From Synechococcus sp. PCC 7335 (GTDB lineage Bacteria; Cyanobacteriota; Cyanobacteriia; Phormidesmidales; Phormidesmidaceae): a stretch of DNA of 36,572 nt. Where the stretch lies: NCBI RefSeq assembly GCF_000155595.1, contig NZ_DS989909.1, positions 1 to 36,572 on the forward strand. Direction: 5' to 3'. Positions 23,698 through 32,244 of this stretch are shown here, one piece after another. The position numbers were made by a program, and so were the translations under genes. Position 1 is the first letter of the stretch. Every line of letters starts with the position of its first letter. Below the pieces are notes generated by a model. The model was not told where the DNA came from and did no database searches. It saw only the letters and a list, made by a program, of their open reading frames with translations.

Positions 23698-24504
23698 TCA
23701 CCAGCGACTAGGAAACTGAGGATGCAGTTTGAATTTACGCACGGTTAATGTGATCGCTTCCCGGTGAGCCTCATCTAGAGAGTCAACGTACATCTGTACC
23801 ACCATGTTCTCGCAGAACTTTACAGCTGCAATTCCCTCAGCCTCTGAGATGTAGTTTCGCGCAATCTTTGGATCGCCCGCCATCAGCGACCAATTCCGTT
23901 TCATCTCTACCGCTGATATGCCAAAAAGCCCTTCATAGATGCGATTGGTAAGCTTGCCATAGGTGGTGTTGTGAACTCCTAAGTCGCTTAGCAAGTCAGT
24001 ATAGGTCTTACGGGTTGCTTTACCTGATTCGCGCTGTCTTAGCCACTGGGTAGTAGCTCGACTATCCTTCTGGCTATAGGTACCTTTAAAGGCGGCAAAC
24101 GCTTCTGCGTAGAAACCTTTCACAGCGAACCAACGGACAAACTCAGTTATGTTCGATCTAGTGGGCTTTCGAGTCTTTCCTGGATTCAACAGCACATCCA
24201 AACTCAGCTCGAACCAGTCACTAACCTCAATCACCTTATAGTCGTTGTTGTCAGATCCACGGATTTGCATGACCCTAAACAGCTTGCCACCAGGGGTTTC
24301 TAGCTCTTCTGACCCGTCTTTTGATGACACCCTCACACGCCGGGTCAAAGTCGGCTGAGGGATACCAATATATCGGCTCGCTTGGCCGAAGCCTAGTCCG
24401 ATTGAAGGGAGTCCCGGCCCTAAGCCATCCGGATCGATAACAATTGCATCAAACTCACGATCTTCATACACCACCGTGATCAGATCACCTGTTTCTACAC
24501 TCAT
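23698..24504 (-). CDS. Hypothetical protein, possibly phage-antirepressor-like
   Basis: 268 aa from an ATG at 24504 with AAGGTGA upstream. The N-terminal 100 residues are beta-rich (LITVVYEDREFDAIVI, then RRVRVSSKDGSEELETPGGK); the C-terminal 170 are helical with YGKLTNRIYEGLFGISAVEM and ISEAEGIAAVKFCENMVVQM. The second part faintly resembles the C-terminal domain of phage antirepressors (a TNxIYxGLFG motif), but I would not name it on that basis. It is convergent with the Uma2 gene and reads away from the repeat region at 24686. Confidence 0.6.
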   Translation of the reverse strand: MSVETGDLITVVYEDREFDAIVIDPDGLGPGLPSIGLGFGQASRYIGIPQPTLTRRVRVSSKDGSEELETPGGKLFRVMQIRGSDNNDYKVIEVSDWFELSLDVLLNPGKTRKPTRSNITEFVRWFAVKGFYAEAFAAFKGTYSQKDSRATTQWLRQRESGKATRKTYTDLLSDLGVHNTTYGKLTNRIYEGLFGISAVEMKRNWSLMAGDPKIARNYISEAEGIAAVKFCENMVVQMYVDSLDEAHREAITLTVRKFKLHPQFPSRW

Positions 24505-24685
24505 GGGAAATCACCTTATTTACTCAATCGTCTTGGCTTTGCCCCTTTTCTTAATGGGCTCGGCCAATGAGCCCATTGGCTAACCTGAGCCGAACGGTCG
24601 TATGCTCGTTTCACGCTGATCCAAGGGCACTTCAGACCTTCTCAACCCAGCACGGGGAGACCGTCTATATAGATGTCAGAGGAAG

Positions 24686-24740
24686 TTAGTAAGTTGGTAG
24701 ATTAGTAAGTTGGTAAAGATAAACTTACTAATCTACCAAC
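24686..24740. repeat. Repeats and 19-bp inverted repeat downstream of the ParA/RHH genes
   Basis: TTAGTAAGTTGGTA occurs at 24686-24699 and again at 24702-24715. The segment 24693-24711 (GTTGGTAGATTAGTAAGTT) is exactly complementary to 24722-24740, with a 10-base loop. The core AAGTTGGTA is the same as in the array upstream of parA. It may be both a terminator and a partition site. Confidence 0.75.
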
Positions 24741-24756
24741 GAAATAAAACTGACAG

Positions 24757-25026
24757 CTACGCCCAGTCTTTTGGATCATCGCTAAACATTTCAAAGTCGC
24801 TAGGTGCCTTGCCGTAACGTTCTTCAAATAGCTGCTGTATCAACTCGCTTGCAGTCGTATTGTCTTCTCGGCATTTGAGCATCCACCAACGGCGGTCACG
24901 TCTATCGACTTTGGCTGCGAGATTAGTCTTTACGGGCGTCCTTTCTTCAGGTGCAGTAGTCGCGTTTGCCTTTGGCATGAACTTAGCAGGCTGCTTCTTA
25001 TCCGGCTTCGCATCAGGTATCTTCAT
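24757..25026 (-). CDS. Small ribbon-helix-helix partition partner of ParA
   Basis: 89 aa. The start ATGA overlaps the stop of the ParA gene by four bases, so the two are translationally coupled; GGAGAG precedes it. A Lys/Pro-rich flexible N-terminus (1-40) is followed by DRRWWMLKCREDNTTASELI, and a RHH-like helix pair to ERYGKAP. This is the arrangement of type Ib partition loci (ParA/ParF plus a small ParG-like protein with a flexible tail). It would bind the repeats on either side of the operon. Confidence 0.7.
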   Translation of the reverse strand: MKIPDAKPDKKQPAKFMPKANATTAPEERTPVKTNLAAKVDRRDRRWWMLKCREDNTTASELIQQLFEERYGKAPSDFEMFSDDPKDWA

Positions 25027-25649
25027 TGCTTCTCTCCTAAGAATTGGATGATCTCAGTTCCTAGATTGGCGTAGTCACGCCCCGGCAGTTTGTAACCACC
25101 CGTCAGACTGCGTACAGCACAACCTTCTAAAGCAGCTTTAGGAACACCTGCGCTACGACGTATCCAACTGTCAAAGACTTGATAACCACCACTAATCAAC
25201 TCATCTCTCATCGTTTTGCCTTCTTTCGACGGTTTCGGCGGCACTGCTGATAGAAGGATACGGTAGTGGCTGATGCCTATCTTTTTGAGATCTGCGATCG
25301 CTTCTAGGGTCGGATCTAAATCATCTATAGATGGAGCCATCGGCAAGATTACTAAGTCAGCTCCATCAGCAAAATCAGACAACTCCTCACTGTGCGGTCT
25401 AGCTTGTGAATCGATCACTAAATATTCATATGATTTCTTCTGCAACTCATTAAGCGCACGTTGCTGACTCAGAATCTTAAACTCCAGAGCTTCACCTCTA
25501 GCCTTAAGCTTCGTAGCGGAGCGGTTGGGATCGCAATCTATCAACATGACGCTATGACTCTGGGTTTCTAACCAGTCAGCAACGTTGATAGCGGTCGAGG
25601 TCTTTCCTACACCCCCTTTGTAGTTGCATATCAATATCTGCTTGGTCAT
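25023..25649 (-). CDS. parA: ParA-type partition ATPase (type Ib)
   Basis: 208 aa, the short ParF/MinD-like form without an N-terminal DNA-binding domain. Deviant Walker A YKGGVGKTST (residues 10-19, Lys11 and Lys16), Walker A' LIDCDPNRSAT and Walker B YLVIDSQARP are all present. It forms an operon with the overlapping small gene downstream. The 24-bp repeats directly upstream (25653-25765) suggest autoregulation by the partner protein and a centromere. It moves plasmid copies over the nucleoid. This is a second partition system beside ParM/ParR. Confidence 0.92.
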   Translation of the reverse strand: MTKQILICNYKGGVGKTSTAINVADWLETQSHSVMLIDCDPNRSATKLKARGEALEFKILSQQRALNELQKKSYEYLVIDSQARPHSEELSDFADGADLVILPMAPSIDDLDPTLEAIADLKKIGISHYRILLSAVPPKPSKEGKTMRDELISGGYQVFDSWIRRSAGVPKAALEGCAVRSLTGGYKLPGRDYANLGTEIIQFLGEKQ

Positions 25650-25652
25650 TAC

Positions 25653-25765
25653 ATATTTACCAACTTACATACTTACTAACTTTGGTAAATATAGCAGCGA
25701 CGCGACAGCCATATCTAACTTATTGGTAAGTATGTAAGTTTATATTTACCAACTTACATACTTAC
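25653..25765. repeat. parA upstream array: 24-bp direct repeats with inverted copies
   Basis: A 24-bp sequence starting ATATTTACCAACTTAC is repeated exactly at 25653-25676 and 25742-25765. An inverted copy of its 3' 15 bases, GTAAGTATGTAAGTT, lies between (25726-25740), and its start is inverted at 25684-25692 (GGTAAATAT). The same motif family recurs at 24686-24740 after the operon. Placement fits a parS-type centromere and operator. Confidence 0.85.
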
Positions 25766-25851
25766 CTACAGATGCTCTAAGAACGTCTTTCGCCTAGCTA
25801 ACGGCGACACTTCTTCTAAGCGCTAGTGAATAGTACGCATCTACTACTCAA

Positions 25852-25884
25852 AAAACGACCATTTTTGGGACTGTAGCGGCACGA
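25852..25884. repeat. Dispersed 33-bp repeat, copy 1
   Basis: This 33-bp segment, starting AAAACGACCATTTTTGGGAC, matches 32806-32838 at 30 of 33 positions in the same orientation, about 7 kb away. The two copies enclose the KAP NTPase, methyltransferase, Tn3 remnant and RNase fragment. It also shares CCRTTTTTGGRAC with the DNA upstream of the serine recombinase. Confidence 0.75.
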
Positions 25885-26035
25885 CTAACTCAGACTATAC
25901 ATGCATATATTTGGGCTTTGAAGACTGCTCAGTCACTGGAGCAGAGTTTGTGCTCTACTCTGCTACCACTGTTAGAAAAATTGTCATTGGATTGAGAGTT
26001 GTATTAGCCTTACCAAGGTTTCTTCGCAATCACCT

Positions 26036-28201
26036 ATGTCCAGCTCTTTTAATGACAGTCCCGTTCAAGATATTCAAGATGACCACTATGGTATTACCCC
26101 TTTCGCTAAATCTCTGGCTAAGAGCATAGTTCGTATAAAAGATCCAAGAGGTACGACAATTGCACTAAATGGTGCCTGGGGCTCTGGAAAAAGTAGCGTT
26201 ATTAACTTACTCCGTGGCGAACTTGAGGATTTGAACGAAGAGACGTTAGTCGTATCAGAATTTAAGTGCTGGTGGTACAGAGGGGACGAGGCTTTGGCTT
26301 TGGCCTTCCTACAAAATCTGAACACTATTCTACGTGTCACTTTAGGAGATAAGGTTAAAGGCCTGATTCCTAGTATTGGACGCAATTTACTGCAAGCGGG
26401 TAAGGTATTAGGCTCCACTATTGCATTGACATCTCCAGGAATAATAGGTGCAGCTACAAGCACAGCACTGGACTTTGCAGAAAAGTTTTTTCCTCAAGAA
26501 GATACGCTAGAAACAACTTTCAGTAGACTGTCAGAAGCATTGGAGAAGGCAGATAGACGGTTCTTAATCATCATTGATGATATTGATAGGCTAGGTGCTG
26601 AAGAAGCAATAGCTATCTTCAGACTAGTGAAATCAGTTGGTCGATTGCCTAACGTTTTATATCTGCTTGCCTTTGATAGAACGCTAGTAGACAAAGCGGT
26701 CAATAAGCTATATCCATCTGAGGGAGCACACTTCCTTGAGAAGATTGTTCAAGCATCATTTGAGATGCCTGAACCATTACAGGCAGATCTCAACGTAGCA
26801 ATCTCTAAAGCTATTGAAGAGGGATGTAGTACAGATGTTTATGATAACGAAAAGCGTCTCGTGAGCGCTTTCTACGATGTGATTGTACGTTACATCACTA
26901 GCCCACGGGATGTTGTCCGCTTTCGTAACACAATCAGTATAACTTGGCCTATGATCGCTGACGAAGTTGACCTAGCAGACTTCATTACTTTAGAAACTCT
27001 TCGACTGCACGAGCCAGAACTGTTCCAAGCTATCAGAACGAACAGAAATAAAGTTTGCACACTCATGAGTGGAGTCCAACCCAAAAGTGATAAAGATGAT
27101 TCCTTACACGAACTCCTAGCTACTGTTGATGAGCCTCGTCGCGCAACAGCTGAGACTGCGTTAAAGATTCTATTTCCTCTACTGCGCTCCGTAGGATACG
27201 TTGGGTATGAACGTCGGTGGGATGAAGAACGATTAGTCTGTATCGATAAGCACTTTGACACTTACTTCCGACTGACTCTAAGTAATACATCTCTTTCTAC
27301 TATAAAGATTCAACAGCTCATTGAGCGCGCTGATGACGTAGAGTTCATCAAAAAGACTTTTCTTGAAGCATACTCAACTGTCAGGAATACAGGTTCAACC
27401 ATGGTTCCAGTCTTTCTTGATGAACTGATGACTCATGCAAGAAGGGTAGATAAATCAAAGGTCTCTCACCTCATATCAGCCTTATTCTCTATACATGACG
27501 AAATTAGCTCGCCAAATGATGACGAGGCAGTCACTAACTGGTTCGGTAACTCGACTACACTAAAATACCATTGGTTACTTGAGCGCCTTACAGAAAAGCG
27601 ATTCTCTATAGACGAACGTACAGATCTCTATCTTTCTGCAATAGAATGCTCTTCGCTGGGTTGGACAGTTGACTTCGTAGCCTCGCTTATAGACGATTAT
27701 CGGTCACAAGAAGAAGATAGACCCCAAAAACAAAGTGAATACCGTGTCAAGGAAGAAGCACTTCCTATGTTTGTGGAAAAGGCGCTAGCGCAGATTCACG
27801 AGGCTGCTGCTGACTTGTCACTTCTTCACTATGCCAATCTTTCAACTATTCTCCATAGATGGAAAAGCTTTTGCAATAATGACCTATCTGAAGTAAGACA
27901 GTGGACTGACCTTCTGATAGACAAAGATGAATTCGTTATCGTACTAGCAAAGGCTTTTACAGGATACGGTTTAGGTCATTCTGTAGATATATCTGGCCTC
28001 AACAACTATGTAGTAGACAAAATAACGCAGATTCAGATATACGAAAATACAGATGTAATCGACCAGATTGCCTTTAAAGATGCACTAGAGCGTATACTCA
28101 ACCAGAAAAGACTAGACCAGCATTCACTAGACCTAGTTGAATCCTTCTTGAGAGCGTGGAATAAGAAGAAAACTAAGAGCAGTGAGACTGTGATGTCATA
28201 A
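26036..28201 (+). CDS. KAP-family P-loop NTPase
   Basis: 721 aa. Walker A GAWGSGKSS (46-54) is followed by a membrane-like hydrophobic segment at about 118-145 (LLQAGKVLGSTIALTSPGII), and Walker B with the KAP signature FLIIIDDIDRLGAEEAI at 176-192, then LYLLAFDRTLVDKAV. A hydrophobic insertion between Walker A and B is characteristic of KAP NTPases, large membrane-associated STAND-like proteins. Bacterial members are patchily spread on mobile elements, and several are suspected or shown to act against phages. The 410-residue C-terminus is helical and unassigned. The gene stands alone within the 25852-32838 repeat-bounded segment. Role in defence is inference. Confidence 0.87.
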   Translation: MSSSFNDSPVQDIQDDHYGITPFAKSLAKSIVRIKDPRGTTIALNGAWGSGKSSVINLLRGELEDLNEETLVVSEFKCWWYRGDEALALAFLQNLNTILRVTLGDKVKGLIPSIGRNLLQAGKVLGSTIALTSPGIIGAATSTALDFAEKFFPQEDTLETTFSRLSEALEKADRRFLIIIDDIDRLGAEEAIAIFRLVKSVGRLPNVLYLLAFDRTLVDKAVNKLYPSEGAHFLEKIVQASFEMPEPLQADLNVAISKAIEEGCSTDVYDNEKRLVSAFYDVIVRYITSPRDVVRFRNTISITWPMIADEVDLADFITLETLRLHEPELFQAIRTNRNKVCTLMSGVQPKSDKDDSLHELLATVDEPRRATAETALKILFPLLRSVGYVGYERRWDEERLVCIDKHFDTYFRLTLSNTSLSTIKIQQLIERADDVEFIKKTFLEAYSTVRNTGSTMVPVFLDELMTHARRVDKSKVSHLISALFSIHDEISSPNDDEAVTNWFGNSTTLKYHWLLERLTEKRFSIDERTDLYLSAIECSSLGWTVDFVASLIDDYRSQEEDRPQKQSEYRVKEEALPMFVEKALAQIHEAAADLSLLHYANLSTILHRWKSFCNNDLSEVRQWTDLLIDKDEFVIVLAKAFTGYGLGHSVDISGLNNYVVDKITQIQIYENTDVIDQIAFKDALERILNQKRLDQHSLDLVESFLRAWNKKKTKSSETVMS

Positions 28202-28447
28202 GCTTTTACTTCTGAATTACCCCATCCGCACATCCTACAATAGAGCTTTGACAATATAGGAAAACATATGCTTCCAGCATCTAGTGCTTTTAAGAGCGCA
28301 GTACGGCGCAACTAGCCCGTTCTCGTGTATCTTTAACGAAGGTTTTTGAACTGGTTAATACGTACTAATTAAGAGCGTAGCAAAGACTATCTTGCTCCTA
28401 GAGTTAGAATTCACTCTGTAGACGAATGCAGAGAGTTTCTCCGACGT

Positions 28448-29266
28448 ATGTCTCAGTACAAGCAGCATGTAATCGACTGTTTTAATCGACGAACAGCCTA
28501 TGACTCGGAAGGGGCTATGCATCCTTACGAGGCAAACAAGATCATAGATTTTGCTCCTGACATCAGAGATGGTCAAACCGTTCTCGACCTGGCTACAGGT
28601 ACTGGTTTAGTAGCAATCCTTGCCGCTAAGCAAGCCGCTCCTTCTGGTTCCGTAATTGGCGTCGATATATCTGCGGGAATGCTGTCTCAGGCCAAACGTA
28701 AAACAGAGAGTCTAGAAATAGGTAATCTAGAATTTGTTGAGGCGGATATTGAATCAATTAATTTTGAGCCAGAGCGGTTTGACGTTATTTTTTGCTGTTC
28801 AGCAATTATGTACGTTGGTGACATTCCTGCACTACTAAATAAGTGTCGCGATTGGCTTAGGCCTGGAGGATATATAGTATTCAGCACCTCCGCAATAACT
28901 GCCTACCGCGCAGATATTCAGATGAAGGTATACCGGGATTTATTCGATGTTGAATTCCCTCATATCCTGGCACCTCTTGGAACTCCCGGGAAATGCAAAA
29001 GAATGCTAGAGCAGGCTAACTTTCTAGATATTGAGATAGAAAGAGACCGTCAAGGTGAATATCTGCGTCAAGGTGAATATTCTGTAGATGTGCAATGGGC
29101 AGAAGACCATGTGTCGCCTCATGCTGATTCATTGATGAAATTAGCGACTACGCAGAGAGAAGAGCTACAGTCAGCTTATCAGCAAGCAACTAGCGAGCTG
29201 ATGACAGCGAAAGGCTTCTGGAGTGACCGTAGTCTTCTATTTGTCAAAGCAAGAAAAGAAGTATAA
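28448..29266 (+). CDS. Class I SAM-dependent methyltransferase
   Basis: 272 aa. Motif I is VLDLATGTG (45-53), the SAM-ribose acidic residue is Asp73 in GVDISAGML, and FVEADIESI then RFDVIFCCSAIMYV and LRPGGYIVFS follow, the full order of UbiE/menG-like small-molecule methyltransferases. Substrate unknown. A six-residue in-frame tandem duplication, RQGEYL RQGEYS, at about 201-212 comes from a 15-bp DNA repeat at 29048 and 29066. No ribosome-binding site is obvious. The 246 bp before it (28202-28447) hold a TTGACA-like box at about 28248 but no gene. Confidence 0.85.
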   Translation: MSQYKQHVIDCFNRRTAYDSEGAMHPYEANKIIDFAPDIRDGQTVLDLATGTGLVAILAAKQAAPSGSVIGVDISAGMLSQAKRKTESLEIGNLEFVEADIESINFEPERFDVIFCCSAIMYVGDIPALLNKCRDWLRPGGYIVFSTSAITAYRADIQMKVYRDLFDVEFPHILAPLGTPGKCKRMLEQANFLDIEIERDRQGEYLRQGEYSVDVQWAEDHVSPHADSLMKLATTQREELQSAYQQATSELMTAKGFWSDRSLLFVKARKEV

Positions 29267-29361
29267 GACTCCTTTTGTGTTTTAGGCCCTAAAGTAGCGA
29301 AGCTGCGAAATGGGGCCATTTAGTTCATTTGTACTCTTTTAGAACTATTCTTTAGCCCTGA

Positions 29362-29385
29362 TATGTTTAGCGACAGTTAAACATA
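29362..29385. promoter_or_regulatory. Palindrome upstream of the Tn3 transposase fragment
   Basis: TATGTTTA (29362-29369) and TAAACATA (29378-29385) form perfect 8-bp arms across 8 bp, ending 12 bp before the transposase start. In Tn3 elements, resolvase-binding subsites of this kind control tnpA. Here it may be the remains of a res site or an operator. Confidence 0.55.
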
Positions 29386-29397
29386 GAGGAAGCTGAA

Positions 29398-31086
29398 ATG
29401 AAGCGACAGTGGGAACCAGAGGAGCTAATCGAGCAGTTTACGCTGATGCCATCAGAGCTAGCGCTGCTACCTGATGAGATCACTAACGCCGCCGCGCAAA
29501 ATAGACTGGGCTTTGCCATCCTGCTCAAGTTCTTCCAAGTAGAAGGGCGATTCCCTCAGCACGCTGGCGAGGTGCCAAAAGCGATCACCGATTTCATTGC
29601 TCAGCAGCTGAGTCTATCGACAGAGGACTCCCGACAATACAAATGGTCAAGTCGAACGATGAAGCGGCATCGTGGTCAAATCCGAGCCTTCCTTGGCGTT
29701 GGACCGATGACTCAGAGTGATCAGCAAGAGCTGAAGCGCTGGCTGATAGAGGAGATCTTACCATTGGGCCTTTCTTTTGAAGCGCTCAAAGCGCAAGCTT
29801 ACGGACAGCTACAGAAACTCAAAGTTGAGCCACCTGCGGCGAAAGAGCTAGAACGTCTACTGCGCTCTGCGGCCCGTCTGCATGAGCGCAGCTTCTGTAA
29901 ACAGATCGCGGCTGAGCTATCGGCAAAGACCCGCGCCAGCATCAATGCCCTGCTGAACACTGAAAGCCCGCTAGAAGATGAAAGCAGCCAGTTCAGACAG
30001 TCGCAGTTGAGCTACCTGAAAACAGACCCAGGACGGCTAGGACTTAAAAGTCTGTTGAAAGAGATCGAGAAACTACAGCGCATCCATGAGCTAGAGCTGC
30101 CTTCGGCGCTATTCAACCAGGCGGTTCCTAAGCTGGTGCAACAATATCGCCGTCGGGCATCCACCGAACCGCCAAGAGAGCTGAGACGCCATCCACCAGC
30201 GATTCGTTACACCCTGGTCGCGGCGTTCTGCTGGCAGCGAGAACGAGAGATTATGGATGATCTAGTCACCTTGCTAATCCAAATCATTCATCGCCTGAGT
30301 ATCAGCGCCGAACGGCGAGTTGAGCGCGAACTGATTGCTAGCTTCAAGCGGGTCAACCGCAAAGAGACCTTGCTATTGAAGATTGCGACTGCTTCTCTTA
30401 AACAACCAGAAGGCGCAGTAAGAGATGTTGTCTATCCGGTGGCCGACCCCGAGACATTACAGTCACTGATTGATGAGCAGAGTGCGGGCGAGACCTATCA
30501 CGAGAAGGTGCATACTCGGATTCGAGCGTCCTATCTGCATCACTATCGGCGGATGGTGCCTGCCATCCTGGATGCTTTGAGCTTTCACTCTAATAATGAA
30601 CAACATCAGCCTGTTGTCCAGGCTTTGGCGATTCTCAAACGCTATCAGGAGAGCAACCGTCGCTTCTATGACGCAGACGAAGCACTAGTAATTGAAGGCG
30701 TATTGCCCACTAACTGGCCAGAGCTGATCGGCGAAACCGATAGTGACGGGGAAGTCCGCATCAACCGGGTCAACTACGAGATCTGCGTGTTGCAAGCGCT
30801 GCGCGAGAAGCTCCGCGCTCGGGCGGTTTGGGTTGCCAGGGCCGGACGCTACGGCAATCCAGAACAGGATCTCCCCCACGACTTTGAGGCTCACCGCGAG
30901 GTCTACTACCAGGAACTCAGTCAGCCGCTAGAAGCAGAGGCGTTCATCCAACAGCTCCAGCAGACGATGCAAACAGAACTGAGCCAGCTGAACCAGGGAA
31001 TGCCGAAGAACAAAGGGGTTCGCATTCAAACGCGCAAGAATGGCTGGATCTCGGGGGTTTTTGCACAACCCCTCGAAAAGGTATAG
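29398..31086 (+). pseudogene. tnpA: Tn3-family transposase, 3'-truncated (N-terminal 550 residues)
   Basis: The reading frame of 562 codons begins MKRQWEPEELIEQFTLMPSE and covers the N-terminal DUF4158 domain and the following helical region (GVLPTNWPELIGE, then GRYGNPEQDLPHDFEAHREV) typical of Tn3 TnpA, which is usually close to 1000 aa. It then runs into KNGWISGVFAQPLEKV, where the transposase sequence ends abruptly at 31053 inside an inverted-repeat element. The DDE catalytic half is missing, so it cannot transpose. AGAGGAAGC precedes the start. It is the remnant of a formerly complete Tn3-like transposon. Confidence 0.9.
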
Positions 31087-31783
31087 TCCACTCTGAGACA
31101 GTTGAGACTCAGGTGTTCTCCTTGTCCGCATTCTGCGATCACAGAGTATAGTTGATACTCTGAATACTCATGCTTATTCAGGTGTAAGCATTGGTTAATT
31201 CTAGCTTTACTGGCTAGCTTGATACAGCTACTTTTAGCTACCGTCTTTAGTCACATTCATGATCCTTCGATAGCCAACAACTGCATCAGCGGCGCATTCT
31301 TTTAGTCTGCTTCTAGCAAGTGCAACAGCTTCATCTGAATGCCAGAATACATACTGCTCAGCAGTCTGGCGAGAGCGTTAGGAGAGTTCCTTTGTGTTGA
31401 CAGTAAGTTCTGACAACTTGAGGAAAGACACAATGAGAAAGCCTTTTCATGGCTGTGTGTTCGCACAGCCTAGCTACGTTTCCATACTGAAATATCAAAC
31501 GAAATCATTGATAGATAGCACTCAGGTTTTATCAATACTTTGAAAGCACCAGTACGCGATCACATGAGACAAACGGCGCGTGTCCATGTCAATCAGTAAG
31601 CTACATCAAATAAAGCTAGCTCCATATCGAGCGCATTGGTATGCAAGGTGCAAAGCATTGCATGTCAATAAAGTAAAAGCTTGAATCCATTGCTGTGAAA
31701 GAGATTACGTGGCCATGCCAGGAACGAGTCTCAATTGTCCCATTGTGGACTATACCTTTTTGAGGGTTAGTGCAAAAACCCCC
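31053..31783. mobile_element. 731-bp non-coding element with 56-bp terminal inverted repeats (TIME/MITE-like)
   Basis: Both ends begin GGGGGTTTTTGCAC. The first 56 bases (31053-31108) match the reverse complement of 31728-31783 at 49 positions. A GGGG start and long inverted repeats point to Tn3-derived miniature elements. Inside I find no convincing gene, only two small hairpins, GAGTAT/ATACTC near 31145 and GGCTGTG/CACAGCC near 31450. The flanks differ (truncated tnpA on the left, truncated RNase on the right) and show no target duplication, so the surroundings were rearranged after insertion. Confidence 0.8.
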
Positions 31784-32244
31784 TCGTAGGAAAAGCGTTT
31801 GGCGCTGACTATCCAGGACTCGTAGATCTCGGTGGTCTGGATCTCGGCTTGGTGGTTCAGGCTGACTTGGATGGTGAGGGTAGGACGCGGCTGGCCTTCT
31901 AGCAGGCTGAGCTTATCTTCGGATAGGGCAGGCGGCAGCATCGGTAGGTTGCCGCGACTCAGGTAGTGGGTACAGGTGCGGGCGATGGCGACTTTGTCTA
32001 AGACAGTGCCAGCGGTGACTAGCTCTGATACGTCAGCGATATGGATAGCGGCGATCGCACCCGTGGGGGTGGCTTCCAAGTAGATGGCATCATCGAGGTC
32101 TTTGGAGGTGGGGCCGTCGATGGTGACTCCCTGCACCTGGGGGCGTTGCCATAGGCGCTCGGGGAGGCTCAGCGCTGCGGCCTGGTCGCTTGCCTGTAAC
32201 CAGACTTTGTTCAACGCTTGGGTAGGACGGGTAGACGTTGACAT
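31750..32244 (-). pseudogene. RNase II/R-type (RNB domain) gene fragment
   Basis: 164 codons from the ATG at 32244. The RNB active-site region is present: VTIDGPTSKDLDDAIYLE with the acidic cluster, IHIADVSELV, and CTHYLSRGNLPMLPPALSED. The homologous part stops near 31784 in SYEG and is replaced by VFALTLKKV, encoded by the inverted repeat of the neighbouring element. The family normally continues for several hundred residues, so this is a 3'-truncated copy. It would have been a 3'-5' exoribonuclease. The end VF, then LEKV or LKKV, is shared with the transposase fragment because both genes run into the same repeat. Confidence 0.85.

Noticed and set aside
31053-31783. Target-site duplication around the 731-bp element
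   Set aside because: The five bases on each side do not match in any register tried, so a simple single insertion is not supported.
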